A stretch of DNA of 64,000 nt from an uncultured Eubacteriales bacterium. Its GTDB lineage: Bacteria; Bacillota; Clostridia; Oscillospirales; UMGS1783. A program made the translations under genes and the position numbers. Each line of letters begins with the position of its first letter. The stretch's first letter is position 1. Where the stretch lies: NCBI GenBank assembly GCA_934456365.1, contig CAKSHC010000008.1, positions 26,253-90,252 on the forward strand, written 5' to 3'. Shown here in pieces: positions 1-9,353 of this stretch. The notes beneath the pieces were generated by a model. That model worked only from the letters and a program-made list of their open reading frames with translations, was not told where the DNA came from and searched no databases.

Positions 1-714
1 CTTTTGGGCAAACGGGATTCCCTCCGTTTTTCCGGGCGGGAATGGGCGAGGCTCGTCGCCTCGGGTGCGGCGCTCGGGCTCAACTGGGTGATGCTCTTTC
101 TGGCGTATCAATATGTGAGCGTGGCGGTGGCTTCGCTTTGCAATTATCTGGCGCCGATTCTGGTGATTCTGGTTTCCCCGATCTTCTTTCGGGAAAAGCT
201 CACCATCCGGGCCGGGATCTGCGCGGCGATGGCTTTGGGCGGTATGCTTTGCATATCCGGCGTGATCGGCAGCGGCAGCGCGGCCGACCCGCGCGGGCTG
301 GCGCTTGCTTTGGCGGCGGCGCTTTTGTATGCGGCTTTGGTGATTCTCAATAAAAAAATGACTTCGCCTGACGGGCCCCGCACGGTGATTCAGCTGGCGG
401 TCAGCGGGCTGGTGGCGGCGCCCTATGCGGCGGCGACCGGCGGCTTCGCTGCGGCGGATATGACGGTGCGCGGCTGGGTTTTTCTGGCGGTGGTTTGCGT
501 GGTGCATACGGGGCTTGCCTACCTGCTCTATTTCGGCGGGCTGCGGAGGCTTCCCGCGCAGACGGCTTCGCTGTGCAGCTTTGTGGATCCGCTGACAGCA
601 GTTCTGACCTCGGCTTTGCTTTTGGGAGAGCCATTGGGATGGACAGGTGCTTTGGGTACTGTTCTGATTCTCGGCGCGACGGCCGCTCTCTCCATAAAAC
701 AGAAAACCGACTGA
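1..714 (+). CDS. DMT superfamily (EamA) transporter, 3' part
   Basis: Open from the first base of the window to TGA at 712-714, so the start lies upstream; the TTG at 4 is probably internal. About 237 residues with regularly spaced hydrophobic helices, including a helix ending in YVSVAVASLCNYLAPILVIL and a C-terminal stretch LCSFVDPLTAVLTSALLLGE, which is the typical second EamA repeat (conserved P and GE). The family exports or imports small metabolites such as amino acids through a ten-helix fold; the substrate here cannot be told. The downstream gene is convergent. Assignment to the family is secure, substrate unknown. Confidence 0.85.
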   Translation, partial: LLGKRDSLRFSGREWARLVASGAALGLNWVMLFLAYQYVSVAVASLCNYLAPILVILVSPIFFREKLTIRAGICAAMALGGMLCISGVIGSGSAADPRGLALALAAALLYAALVILNKKMTSPDGPRTVIQLAVSGLVAAPYAAATGGFAAADMTVRGWVFLAVVCVVHTGLAYLLYFGGLRRLPAQTASLCSFVDPLTAVLTSALLLGEPLGWTGALGTVLILGATAALSIKQKTD

Positions 715-721
715 TCGGATC

Positions 722-750
722 AAAAAAAACAGGCATCCACAGGATGCCTG
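722..750 (-). terminator. Intrinsic terminator of the small - strand gene
   Basis: A 9-bp perfect stem (730-738 with 742-750, loop ACA) is followed on the - strand by a run of eight T (722-729 read as A on +). It lies just past the stop of the 772-1083 gene and probably also separates it from the convergent transporter gene. Confidence 0.8.
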
Positions 751-771
751 ATTGCTTTATGGTTAACCGGT

Positions 772-1083
772 TTATTCCGGGAGATTTCGAGGTGATAGAA
801 GTTGGAAGGGAATGTTGTTGTCGTACAGGATGTCCATGCAATGGCAAAGGCTGACGGCATTCTCGTGGAGGAAGCGCTCGAGCTGTCCGGCTGTTTCGCG
901 GGAGGCGTCGGGCAAGAGAAAGGTGAGATACTCGACGTGTTTTTCGCGCGGTCCTTTTTGCATGATTTGAAAATAGGCCCCCTTAGGGACCATGGTAAAT
1001 CGATAGGAAACGGTGCGCAGTTTCTGTAGACCGGGGAGATCGGAGAAATTACAGGTTTTGGCTGTTCGCTGTTGTTCGTTCAT
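772..1083 (-). CDS. Small conserved hypothetical protein (DUF6514-like?)
   Basis: 103 residues, no signal peptide or membrane segment, stop TAA at 772. The ATG at 1083 has AAGGAG about 12 bases upstream and a near-consensus promoter (1143-1171). The protein has a beta-rich middle (RTVSYRFTMVPKGAYFQI) and a helical C-terminal half. It loosely recalls the short clostridial DUF6514 proteins, but I could not verify this. It is monocistronic, ended by its own terminator, and divergent from an HTH regulator gene. No function can be assigned. Confidence 0.6.
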   Translation of the reverse strand: MNEQQRTAKTCNFSDLPGLQKLRTVSYRFTMVPKGAYFQIMQKGPREKHVEYLTFLLPDASRETAGQLERFLHENAVSLCHCMDILYDNNIPFQLLSPRNLPE

Positions 1084-1142
1084 CGTGGATGAACTCCTTT
1101 CCGTGATATGGAATTGGGTGTTCTGTCGAACTTGTTGAGATT

Positions 1143-1171
1143 ATTATACAAAAGAAGAGAAATTTTGTCAG
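1143..1171 (-). promoter_or_regulatory. Sigma-A promoter for the small - strand gene
   Basis: Read on the - strand: CTGACA (1166-1171), 17-base spacer, TATAAT (1143-1148). The -10 lies about 60 bases upstream of the ATG at 1083. Confidence 0.7.
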
Positions 1172-1285
1172 GGGTTGAAAGGACGCCATTTTGGATCGAT
1201 TTGGCGTAATTTTATTCCCCCTCCCGCATCGAGAAAAGAAGAAATGAATTGCCCGAACGAGGAAAGACAAAGGAGGTTGAAGGGC

Positions 1286-1876
1286 ATGGAGAATCGAGTT
1301 GGATTAGCGAAAAAGGTTGCCGCGATCTTTCAGCGGTCGCGATACGAGAGCGGAAAATCGCAGGAATATATGGCGATGGGAATCGGCGTATCGAAGAAAA
1401 CGGTGCAGAACTGGGAAAACGGGACGAGCGTGCCGAGCATTTTGCAGGCGGAGGCCTGGTTCCGCCTTCTGGACATCAATCCTCTCCAGTTTTATCTGGA
1501 GGCCATGCTCCCGCAGGATCATGGCTTGCAGAGAGAAGATGAAGAGGACATCGATGAGGAGTTGTACGAGCGGATCAGCCAGCTTCCGCTTCAGGCCAAG
1601 CAGGTGCTTCTGTATTTGTTTAACGGCCAGCACGGCAGCTCGCCCTACGGCATTTTACAGATGCTGGCCGCGCACCTGCAGGTTCCTCTGAAGGATCGGG
1701 TTTTGGGCGCGAACATAGTGATGCAATGCTATGAGATGGAGAGCCAGCTGGGCAATCTTGTGCATCCGGAGGCGGTGCAGCCGGATATGGAATTTCTGAA
1801 GGACTGCGTTTGCACCGGCAAGCGATCTGTGGAGAAAAACGACAGGACCTATTACCCCGAAAAGCAGGAAGAATAA
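1286..1876 (+). CDS. Cro/CI-type HTH transcriptional regulator
   Basis: 196 residues from ATG 1286, chosen because AAGGAGG sits at 1270-1276 with good spacing; the frame is open further upstream but lacks a better start. Residues about 8-60 form an HTH_3 fold (SQEYMAMGIGVSKKTVQNWENG), the classic recognition-helix pattern of XRE regulators. The remainder (acidic EDEEDIDEELYERI, then two helical blocks) is unknown and may bind a ligand or partner. It is monocistronic with a strong terminator, so its targets cannot be inferred. The DNA-binding role is well supported. Confidence 0.8.
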   Translation: MENRVGLAKKVAAIFQRSRYESGKSQEYMAMGIGVSKKTVQNWENGTSVPSILQAEAWFRLLDINPLQFYLEAMLPQDHGLQREDEEDIDEELYERISQLPLQAKQVLLYLFNGQHGSSPYGILQMLAAHLQVPLKDRVLGANIVMQCYEMESQLGNLVHPEAVQPDMEFLKDCVCTGKRSVEKNDRTYYPEKQEE

Positions 1877-1881
1877 AAAAA

Positions 1882-1917
1882 GGCGGTCCGCTCCGATTGG
1901 AGCGGACCGCCGTTTTT
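1882..1917. terminator. Strong, probably bidirectional terminator
   Basis: A 13-bp perfect GC-rich stem (1882-1894 with 1899-1911, loop GATT) is followed by TTTTT on + and preceded by an A run (T on -). It serves the HTH gene on + and the M42 peptidase gene on -. Confidence 0.9.
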
Positions 1918-1924
1918 GGGGAGT

Positions 1925-2962
1925 TCAGATCCCGAGGTAGGACCCCAGGAGCTTGAGGGTGTTTTGCACGCCTTCGATGTGGCTGCGCTCATAGCCGTGG
2001 CTGGCGTAGACGCCGGCTCCGATCAGTCCGTGGCGCAGGTCGGCCCCGGCGCGCAGGGTGGCTTCGACATCCGACCCGTAATGCGGATAGACATCGACAG
2101 CGTAATCCGCGCCGGCCTTTTTGGCGGCCTCGATCAGGGTGCCGACGACCTCGTAGCTGTAGGGGCCGCCCGAATCCTTGGCGCAGATGGACACCTGCCG
2201 TTCGGTGCACTGGAGCGAGTCGCCCACGCAGCCCATATCCACCGAGATAGCCTCGGTGACGCCGGGCGGCAGGGAAGCCGAGCCGCCGTGGCCGACCTCT
2301 TCGTAGACGGTGATATGCGCATAGACCTTCCGCGGGGGCGTGGCGCCGGTATCTTTTATATAGCGGGCCAGCCCCAGCAGGATGCCGACCGAGAGCTTAT
2401 CGTCGAGAAAGCGGCTTTTGAGGTAGCCCGAAGCGGTGCGGCGGGTGCGCGGCTCGAAGCAGACGATATCGCCGGCCTCGATTCCCAGCGCCCTGGTTTC
2501 TTTTGCGCAGGTCACCGGCTCGTCCAGGACGGCCTCTACCGTTTCCCAGGTGCGCTCGGTTTTCTGGTAGTCGCCGTTGACGTGGATGGAGGCGTTGCAA
2601 AGCTGGAGCGTGCCCTCCACGATTTTGCCGCTGCGGGTATGGACGCGCAGGTTTTCCGCCTCGGCGTTTTGCGGGCTCATGCCGCCCAGCGGCGACAGGG
2701 CAAGGCGGCCCGTGCTTTTGATCTCGGCGACGATGGCGCCCAGCGTGTCGGTATGCGCTTCGAGCAGGAGCGCGTTTTGCTCGTCTTTGCCGCCCAGGTC
2801 GACCAGCACCCCGCCTTTTTGGGTGCGCCGGACGGGAAAGCCGAGGTCTTCAAAGGCCTTTTGGACAAAAAGGGCGGCTTTTTCGGTATAGCCCGAGGGC
2901 GAGTCGACCGCGAGCAGGGCGGCCGCCTGTTCCCAGGCATAATCGGCATACATCGGATCCAT
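1925..2962 (-). CDS. M42 family metallopeptidase (glutamyl aminopeptidase/endoglucanase-type)
   Basis: 345 residues from ATG 2962, chosen for the AAAGGAGG at 2972-2979; the frame is open 86 codons further upstream without support. The M42 two-metal site is complete: HTD in LLEAHTDTLGAI, the bridging Asp in SRFLDDKLSVG, the catalytic EE pair in YEEVGHGG, VDMG, and a late His in YPHYGSD. The family forms large tetrahedral cytosolic aminopeptidase assemblies that trim peptides from the N-terminus. Monocistronic, with its own promoter. Family is secure; substrate preference is not visible. Confidence 0.92.
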   Translation of the reverse strand: MDPMYADYAWEQAAALLAVDSPSGYTEKAALFVQKAFEDLGFPVRRTQKGGVLVDLGGKDEQNALLLEAHTDTLGAIVAEIKSTGRLALSPLGGMSPQNAEAENLRVHTRSGKIVEGTLQLCNASIHVNGDYQKTERTWETVEAVLDEPVTCAKETRALGIEAGDIVCFEPRTRRTASGYLKSRFLDDKLSVGILLGLARYIKDTGATPPRKVYAHITVYEEVGHGGSASLPPGVTEAISVDMGCVGDSLQCTERQVSICAKDSGGPYSYEVVGTLIEAAKKAGADYAVDVYPHYGSDVEATLRAGADLRHGLIGAGVYASHGYERSHIEGVQNTLKLLGSYLGI

Positions 2963-2985
2963 TCTGAAATTCCTCCTTTGCGAAT

Positions 2986-3014
2986 AGTTTAGCACAGATC
3001 CTTGTGCGGCGCAA
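2986..3014 (-). promoter_or_regulatory. Promoter of the M42 peptidase gene
   Basis: On the - strand: TTGCGC (3009-3014), 17-base spacer, TAAACT (2986-2991), placed 24 bases upstream of the start codon at 2962. Confidence 0.5.
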
Positions 3015-3201
3015 TCGCTCTTTGAGGGGTTCTTTTCCTTTTCTGCCAGCCATTTCCGCAAAGGTTTTTCATGAGCCGGTCGGGGCTTTTCTGCGGCGGC
3101 GGAAATGCGAAAAATCCCTGAAAACAGAAGGCGATCCGGATTAAGTATCCTTTTGCGGTATACAATCGGGAGCGGTAATATCGATAAAAGGATTACGGAA
3201 T

Positions 3202-3214
3202 TCGCAATTTGCGA
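3202..3214. promoter_or_regulatory. Palindromic operator candidate upstream of the succinate operon
   Basis: TCGCAATTTGCGA: two perfect 6-base arms around a single T, ending at the edge of the putative -35 of the operon promoter. A site here could bind a dimeric redox or metabolite regulator. It does not match the Rex consensus exactly, and the binding protein is unknown. The rest of 2963-3378 holds the two divergent promoters and no gene. Confidence 0.4.
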
Positions 3215-3243
3215 TTGCATCCGGAAAAATTTTGTGGTATAGT
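3215..3243 (+). promoter_or_regulatory. Promoter of the mdh-fumC-hdr-flx-frd operon
   Basis: TTGCAT (3215-3220), 17-base spacer, TATAGT (3238-3243), giving a leader of about 130 bases before the ATG at 3379. No other convincing promoter or terminator was seen between here and 15781. Confidence 0.55.
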
Positions 3244-3378
3244 CATTCGGGAAAAGTTGACACGAAACGGCTTTTTTCGAAAAAATCAGAAGGTTTTCGG
3301 CATACCGGAAACAAAGGCAAAGATCGCAGGAAATCGGCCCGTCCGGGAGGATCGGCCGGGAAAGGCAAAGGTCATAGA

Positions 3379-4317
3379 ATGAACAAAATTTCCATCATCG
3401 GAGCGGGCAGCGTGGGGTCCACCATTGCCTACACCTTAACGCTCAAGGGCATCGCGGGCGAGATCGTGATGATCGACATTGCGAAAGAAAAAGCCTTGGG
3501 CGAGGCCATGGACATCCGGCAGGGCACTCCTTTCTGCGGGGCGTGCAGCGTGTACGCCGGGGACTACAGCGACGCCAAGGGCTCGGACATCGTGATTCTG
3601 ACCTCGGGCGTGGCGCGCAAGCCGGGGCAGGGGCGGCTGGAGCTGGCGCAGACGAATGTGGATATCACCAAAACCATTCTGCCGGAGATCACCAAATACG
3701 CGCCGGACGCGATCTATATCATCGTGAGCAACCCGGTGGACATTCTGACCTACCTTTTCTGCAAGCGCTCGGGGCTTCCGGAAAACCGGATCATCGGCTC
3801 GGGCACGATTCTGGACACGGCCCGGCTGCGTGAGCGGCTGTCGGAGATTTACCGGGTCAATCAGAGCAATGTGCATGCGTATGTGTTCGGCGAGCACGGG
3901 GATTCCTCGTTTGTGCCCTGGTCGCTTGCCAATGTGGCCACGGTGCCGGTCGACGAGTGCGGGCTTTTCCTGGGCGAGTCCGGCGCGGGCGAGCTGGACC
4001 GCGAAGCGGTGGAGCAGTATGTGAAGAAATCCGGGGCGCAGGTGATCGCCTGCAAGGGCGCCACCTTCTATGCCGTTTCCATGTCGGTGGGGCATATCTG
4101 CTCGTCGATTCTGACGGGCATGGACACCACCATGACCGTTTCCACCATGATGCATGGGGAATACGGGATCGAGGATGTTTGCCTGAGCTCGCTGAGCCTT
4201 GTGGGGCACGACGGGGTGCGGGCCAAGATCCAGGCGCCGCTGACGCCGCAGGAGCAGGAAAAGCTGCGCCGCAGCGCCGAGACGCTTCAGAATGTGATTC
4301 GAAACCTGAAAATATAA
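3379..4317 (+). CDS. mdh: LDH-type malate dehydrogenase (2-hydroxyacid dehydrogenase)
   Basis: 312 residues from ATG 3379; the frame opens earlier but the homologous protein begins MNKISIIGAGSVGST, an NAD-binding Rossmann glycine motif. The LDH/MDH catalytic set is present: R86, D146, R149 and H173 (in GEHGDS). The substrate-discriminating position, Gln102 in Bacillus lactate dehydrogenase, is Arg80 here (GVARKPGQGRLEL). Arg at this site is the classic determinant of oxaloacetate/malate specificity. With fumarase 16 bases downstream and fumarate reductase in the same operon, malate dehydrogenase (oxaloacetate + NADH to malate) is the best call, although overall similarity is to L-lactate dehydrogenases and automated pipelines may call it ldh. 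Confidence 0.78.
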   Translation: MNKISIIGAGSVGSTIAYTLTLKGIAGEIVMIDIAKEKALGEAMDIRQGTPFCGACSVYAGDYSDAKGSDIVILTSGVARKPGQGRLELAQTNVDITKTILPEITKYAPDAIYIIVSNPVDILTYLFCKRSGLPENRIIGSGTILDTARLRERLSEIYRVNQSNVHAYVFGEHGDSSFVPWSLANVATVPVDECGLFLGESGAGELDREAVEQYVKKSGAQVIACKGATFYAVSMSVGHICSSILTGMDTTMTVSTMMHGEYGIEDVCLSSLSLVGHDGVRAKIQAPLTPQEQEKLRRSAETLQNVIRNLKI

Positions 4318-4333
4318 CGGAGGGAAAGAAAAG

Positions 4334-5710
<1,377 letters not shown>

Positions 5711-5735
5711 CGATGATAAAAAGGATGGTAGTGCT

Positions 5736-6539
5736 ATGAATGTCCGTTATTTTCCCGGCTGCACGCTGCGCACCCGGGCAAAGGAGCTGGATCGCTACGC
5801 CCGCGCCTGCGCCGAGAAGCTCGGGGTGAGCCTTTGCGAGGTGAGCGACTGGCAGTGCTGCGGCGGCGTTTACCTTTCCGCCCGCGACGAGATCGCGACC
5901 AAGCTTTCGAGCGTGCGCGCGCTGATCGACGCGCGCGACGCCGGTCAGCCTCTGGTTTCGGTTTGCTCGGCCTGCCACAATGTGCTCAAGCAGACCAACC
6001 ACGCCATGCAGACCGATCCCGAATTTGCCGAGCATGTGAACCGCTATCTGGCGCAGGAAAAAACGCCGAGCGAATACCACGGCGAGACCGAGGTTCTGCA
6101 TTATCTGGAGCTTCTGCGCGACAAGGTTGGCTTTGACGCGGTGCGCGCGGCGGTGGTCAAGCCTCTCGAGGGGCGGAAGATTGCCGCCTACTACGGCTGC
6201 ATGCTGCTGCGCCCCGGCAAGGTGATGCGCATGGACGATCCCGAAAATCCCCGCATTCTGGAGGATCTGATCCGCGCGCTGGGCGGCGAGCCGGTGGTGT
6301 ATCCGCTGCGCAACGAATGCTGCGGCGGGTATGTGGCGCTGGAAGACGCCGAAAGCGCGGCCCGCAAGTCGATCGCGGTGAGCGAGAGCGCCAAGGGCCA
6401 CGGCGCGGCGGAGATCTGCACGGCCTGCCCGCTTTGCAAATACAATCTGGATAAAAATGCGCAGGATGTGAAGATCACCTATTTCACCGAGCTTCTGGCC
6501 GAGGCTTTGGGGGTGAAGGAGGATTCTCATGGAGAATAA
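5736..6539 (+). CDS. hdrB: Heterodisulfide reductase subunit B-like protein
   Basis: 267 residues with two complete CCG cysteine motifs: C9-x31-CC(41,42)-x34-CxxC(77,80), and a second in the C-terminal half (YYGC, RNECCGG, CTACPLC). In methanogen HdrB such motifs bind two non-cubane [4Fe-4S] clusters where a disulfide is split. ATG 5736 follows GGATGG. The 3' end overlaps hdrC by 11 bases, indicating tight coupling. In bacteria without CoM/CoB the disulfide substrate is unknown; in Desulfovibrio it is thought to be DsrC, and no dsrC gene is visible here. Soluble. Confidence 0.9.
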   Translation: MNVRYFPGCTLRTRAKELDRYARACAEKLGVSLCEVSDWQCCGGVYLSARDEIATKLSSVRALIDARDAGQPLVSVCSACHNVLKQTNHAMQTDPEFAEHVNRYLAQEKTPSEYHGETEVLHYLELLRDKVGFDAVRAAVVKPLEGRKIAAYYGCMLLRPGKVMRMDDPENPRILEDLIRALGGEPVVYPLRNECCGGYVALEDAESAARKSIAVSESAKGHGAAEICTACPLCKYNLDKNAQDVKITYFTELLAEALGVKEDSHGE

Positions 6540-6921
6540 AACCGAACGGCAGAAAGAGCAGATTCTGCGCATGAGCGGGGTCAATCCGCGCAAGTGCATG
6601 CGCTGCGGCAAATGCTCGGGAACCTGCCCGTCCTACGGCGAGATGGAATACCATCCGCATCAGTTCGTTTATATGGTGGAAACCGGGGAGATCGAGCCGC
6701 TTCTGCAGTCGAAATCCCTTTACAAGTGCCTTTCCTGCTTTGCCTGTGTGGATCGCTGCCCGCGCGGCGTGGAGCCGGCCAAGCTGGTGGAGGCGGTGCG
6801 GCTTTTGGCTGTGCGCGAAAAGGGCGGCACCCACCTCGGCCCCGACGAGATCCCGGGGCTTCTGGACGAAGAGATTCCGCAGCAGGCCATTGTGAGCGCG
6901 CTGCGCAAATATTCCAAGTAA
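6529..6921 (+). CDS. hdrC: Heterodisulfide reductase subunit C-like ferredoxin
   Basis: 130 residues with two cubane [4Fe-4S] motifs, CMRCGKCSGTCP (from about residue 24) and CLSCFACVDRCP (from about 67). No membrane helices, unlike HdrE-linked systems. It passes electrons between HdrA and HdrB. The start ATG 6529 overlaps the end of hdrB; GGAGG lies just upstream. Length matches soluble HdrC subunits after allowing for a shorter C-terminus. Confidence 0.9.
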   Translation: MENKTERQKEQILRMSGVNPRKCMRCGKCSGTCPSYGEMEYHPHQFVYMVETGEIEPLLQSKSLYKCLSCFACVDRCPRGVEPAKLVEAVRLLAVREKGGTHLGPDEIPGLLDEEIPQQAIVSALRKYSK

Positions 6922-6933
6922 GGAGGGAGAAGC

Positions 6934-8928
6934 ATGCAGAGAATCGGAGTTTTTGTTTGTCACTGCGGCACCAACATCGCCGGTACGGTGGATGTGAAGG
7001 CCGTGGCCGAGGCGCTCGGGCACGAGCCGGGCGTGGTCTTCTCCACGGATTATCCTTATATGTGCTCCCAGGCCGGTCAGGATATGATCATCGAGGCGGT
7101 GAAGGAGCACAAGCTCGGCGGCATTGTGATCTGCTCCTGCTCGCCCCGGATGCACGAGGCCACCTTCCGGAAAACGGCGGCCCGCGCCGGGCTCAACTCG
7201 TATATGGTGGAGGTCGCCAACATCCGCGAGCAGTGCTCCTGGGTGCATAAGGACATGCCCACCGGCACCGAGAAGGCCATCATTTTGGGCAAGGCGGCGG
7301 TGGCCAAGGTCAACCTCAACACGCCGTTGACCCCGGGCGAGAGCCCTGTGACCAAGCGCGCGCTGGTCATCGGCGGCGGCATCGCCGGCATTCAGACGGC
7401 GCTCGACATCGCCGACGCCGGCTTCCCGGTGGATATTGTGGAAACCAAGCCGACCATCGGCGGCAAAATGGCTCAGCTGGACAAGACCTTCCCCACCCTC
7501 GACTGCGCCGCCTGCATCCTCACCCCGAAGATGGTGGAGGTGGCCCAGAACGAGAAGATCCGCATCTTCTCCTATTCCGAGGTCACTCAGGTCAAGGGCT
7601 TTGTGGGCAATTTCGACGTGACCATCAAGCGCCGCGCCCGCTATGTGAAGGAAGACGTCTGCACCGGCTGCGGGCTTTGCACCGAGAAGTGCCCGCAGAA
7701 GAAGGTGCCCAATGAATTCAACCTCGGCATGGACAACCGCCATGCCATCTACATTCCCTTCGCTCAGGCCGTGCCCAAGGTGGCGACCATCGATCCCAAC
7801 GCCTGCACCATGCTCAAAACCGGCAAATGCGGGCTCTGCGCCCGGGTCTGCACCGCGGGGGCGATCGATTATCAGGCCAAAGACGAATTCATCGAGGAAA
7901 AATACGGCGCCATCGTGGCGGCCACCGGCTTCAACCCTATTTCGATGGAGAAGTTTGACGAGTTCGCCTATTCGCAGTCCAAAGACGTGATCACCTCTCT
8001 GGAGCTGGAGCGTTTGATGAACGCGGCCGGTCCGACCGGCGGCACCCTTCTGCGCCCCTCCGATGGGGAGCATCCGCACAAGATCGTGTTTGTGCAGTGC
8101 GTGGGGTCCCGCTGCGAGGCCTGCACCGAGAAGGGCAAGGAATATTGCTCCAAGATCTGCTGTATGTATACCGCCAAGCACGCCATGCTGATCCGGGATA
8201 AATATCCCGACACCGATGTGACCGTGTTCTACATCGACGTGCGCACCCCCGGGAAGAATTTCGACGAGTTTTACCGGCGCGCCGTGGAGGAATACGGGGT
8301 GCATTACATCAAGGGCATGGTGGGCAAGGTTTCTCCCGAGGGAGGCAAGCTGATGGTGCAGGGCTCCGATCTGATCGACGGCAAGCAGCTGCACATCGAA
8401 GCCGATCTGGTGGTTCTGGCCGCCGCCATCGAGCCGGACGCTTCGGCTCGGCCGTTGGCCACGATGCTCACGGCTTCCATGGATACCAACGATTTCTTCA
8501 CCGAAGCGCATCCCAAGCTTCGCCCGGTGGAAAGCCCGACGGCGGGCGTGTTCCTTTCGGGGGCCTGCCAGGGACCGAAGGATATTCCCGAAACGGTGGC
8601 TCAGGCGGGGGCTGCGGCCTCCAAGGTCATCGGGCTTCTGAGCAAGGACAAGCTGACCGGCAACCCCTGCGTGGCGCATTCCGACGAGTGGATGTGCAAC
8701 GGCTGCTCGACCTGCGAGAAGGTTTGCCCGTACGGGGCGATCAGCTACGAGGACAAGGAATTCAAGATGCCCGACCGGACGGTGAAGACCCGCCGGATCG
8801 CGGTGGTCAACGAAGCGGTCTGCCAGGGCTGCGGCGCCTGCACGGTGGCCTGCATGTCCGGCGCGATGGATCTGCGCGGATTCCTCAATAAGCAAATCAT
8901 GGCGGAGGTGGACGCAATATGCAAGTAA
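6934..8928 (+). CDS. hdrA: Heterodisulfide reductase subunit A, flavin-bifurcating core
   Basis: 664 residues, normal for HdrA. Order: N-terminal Cys motif (CHCGTN), CSCSPRMHE, FAD-binding GGGIAGIQTALD near residue 149, DCAACILTP, a ferredoxin pair (CTGCGLCTEKCP; CTMLKTGKCGLCARVC), the HdrA-specific cysteine cluster (CVGSRCEAC, then YCSKICCMYTAKHAML), and a C-terminal 2x[4Fe-4S] domain (CNGCSTCEKVCP; CQGCGACTVAC). In methanogens HdrA FAD splits electron pairs to ferredoxin and to HdrB. Here the likely electron source is NADH through FlxA. AGGAGG precedes the ATG, and the end overlaps the next gene by 10 bases. Confidence 0.95.
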   Translation: MQRIGVFVCHCGTNIAGTVDVKAVAEALGHEPGVVFSTDYPYMCSQAGQDMIIEAVKEHKLGGIVICSCSPRMHEATFRKTAARAGLNSYMVEVANIREQCSWVHKDMPTGTEKAIILGKAAVAKVNLNTPLTPGESPVTKRALVIGGGIAGIQTALDIADAGFPVDIVETKPTIGGKMAQLDKTFPTLDCAACILTPKMVEVAQNEKIRIFSYSEVTQVKGFVGNFDVTIKRRARYVKEDVCTGCGLCTEKCPQKKVPNEFNLGMDNRHAIYIPFAQAVPKVATIDPNACTMLKTGKCGLCARVCTAGAIDYQAKDEFIEEKYGAIVAATGFNPISMEKFDEFAYSQSKDVITSLELERLMNAAGPTGGTLLRPSDGEHPHKIVFVQCVGSRCEACTEKGKEYCSKICCMYTAKHAMLIRDKYPDTDVTVFYIDVRTPGKNFDEFYRRAVEEYGVHYIKGMVGKVSPEGGKLMVQGSDLIDGKQLHIEADLVVLAAAIEPDASARPLATMLTASMDTNDFFTEAHPKLRPVESPTAGVFLSGACQGPKDIPETVAQAGAAASKVIGLLSKDKLTGNPCVAHSDEWMCNGCSTCEKVCPYGAISYEDKEFKMPDRTVKTRRIAVVNEAVCQGCGACTVACMSGAMDLRGFLNKQIMAEVDAICK

Positions 8929-9353
8929 ACGGATACAAGCCCCTGATCGTGGCCTTCTGCTGCAACTGGTGCTCCTATGCCGGGGCCGATCTGGCGGGCA
9001 ACAACCGCCTTTCCTATCCCGCCGATGTGAAGATCATCCGGGTGCCCTGCTCCTGCCGGGTCAACCCGATGTTTATCCTGCGCGCCTTCCAGCGCGGGGC
9101 CGACGGGGTGATCCTGTGCGGCTGCCATCCCGGCGACTGCCACTACACCTCGGGCAACTACTATACCCGCCGCCGGATGGGGCTGCTCTTCTCGATGCTC
9201 GATTATCTGGGCATTGAGCGGGAGCGCACCCGGGTGGAATGGGTGAGCGCGGCGGAGGGCGCCAAGTTCGCCGCCACGATGAACGAATTTGCCGAGCAGG
9301 TTGCGGCGCTGGGCGAGAATAAGAGATTGGAGGATCTACGATGCAAGAAATAA
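8919..9353 (+). CDS. flxD: MvhD/FlxD-type iron-sulfur linker subunit
   Basis: 144 residues matching the MvhD family: CCNWCSYAGADLAG near the N-terminus, CSCRVNP, and CGCHPGDCHY, which together hold a [2Fe-2S] cluster. This subunit docks an electron-input module to HdrA. In methanogens the partner is the Mvh hydrogenase; in FlxABCD-HdrABC clusters it is an NADH-oxidising module. No hydrogenase is encoded nearby, and an NAD-binding flavoprotein lies downstream at 11344, favouring the Flx type. It overlaps hdrA by 10 bases and the next gene by 13. Confidence 0.88.
   Translation: MQVNGYKPLIVAFCCNWCSYAGADLAGNNRLSYPADVKIIRVPCSCRVNPMFILRAFQRGADGVILCGCHPGDCHYTSGNYYTRRRMGLLFSMLDYLGIERERTRVEWVSAAEGAKFAATMNEFAEQVAALGENKRLEDLRCKK

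Noticed and set aside
1916..2992. 358-codon + strand open frame opposite the M42 peptidase
   Set aside because: Antisense shadow: the - strand frame has all M42 metal ligands and a strong RBS, while this one has no RBS or recognisable domain.
6484..8895. 803-codon - strand open frame opposite hdrA
   Set aside because: Produced by GC-rich third positions of hdrA; low-complexity His/Gly/Ala composition and no start signal.
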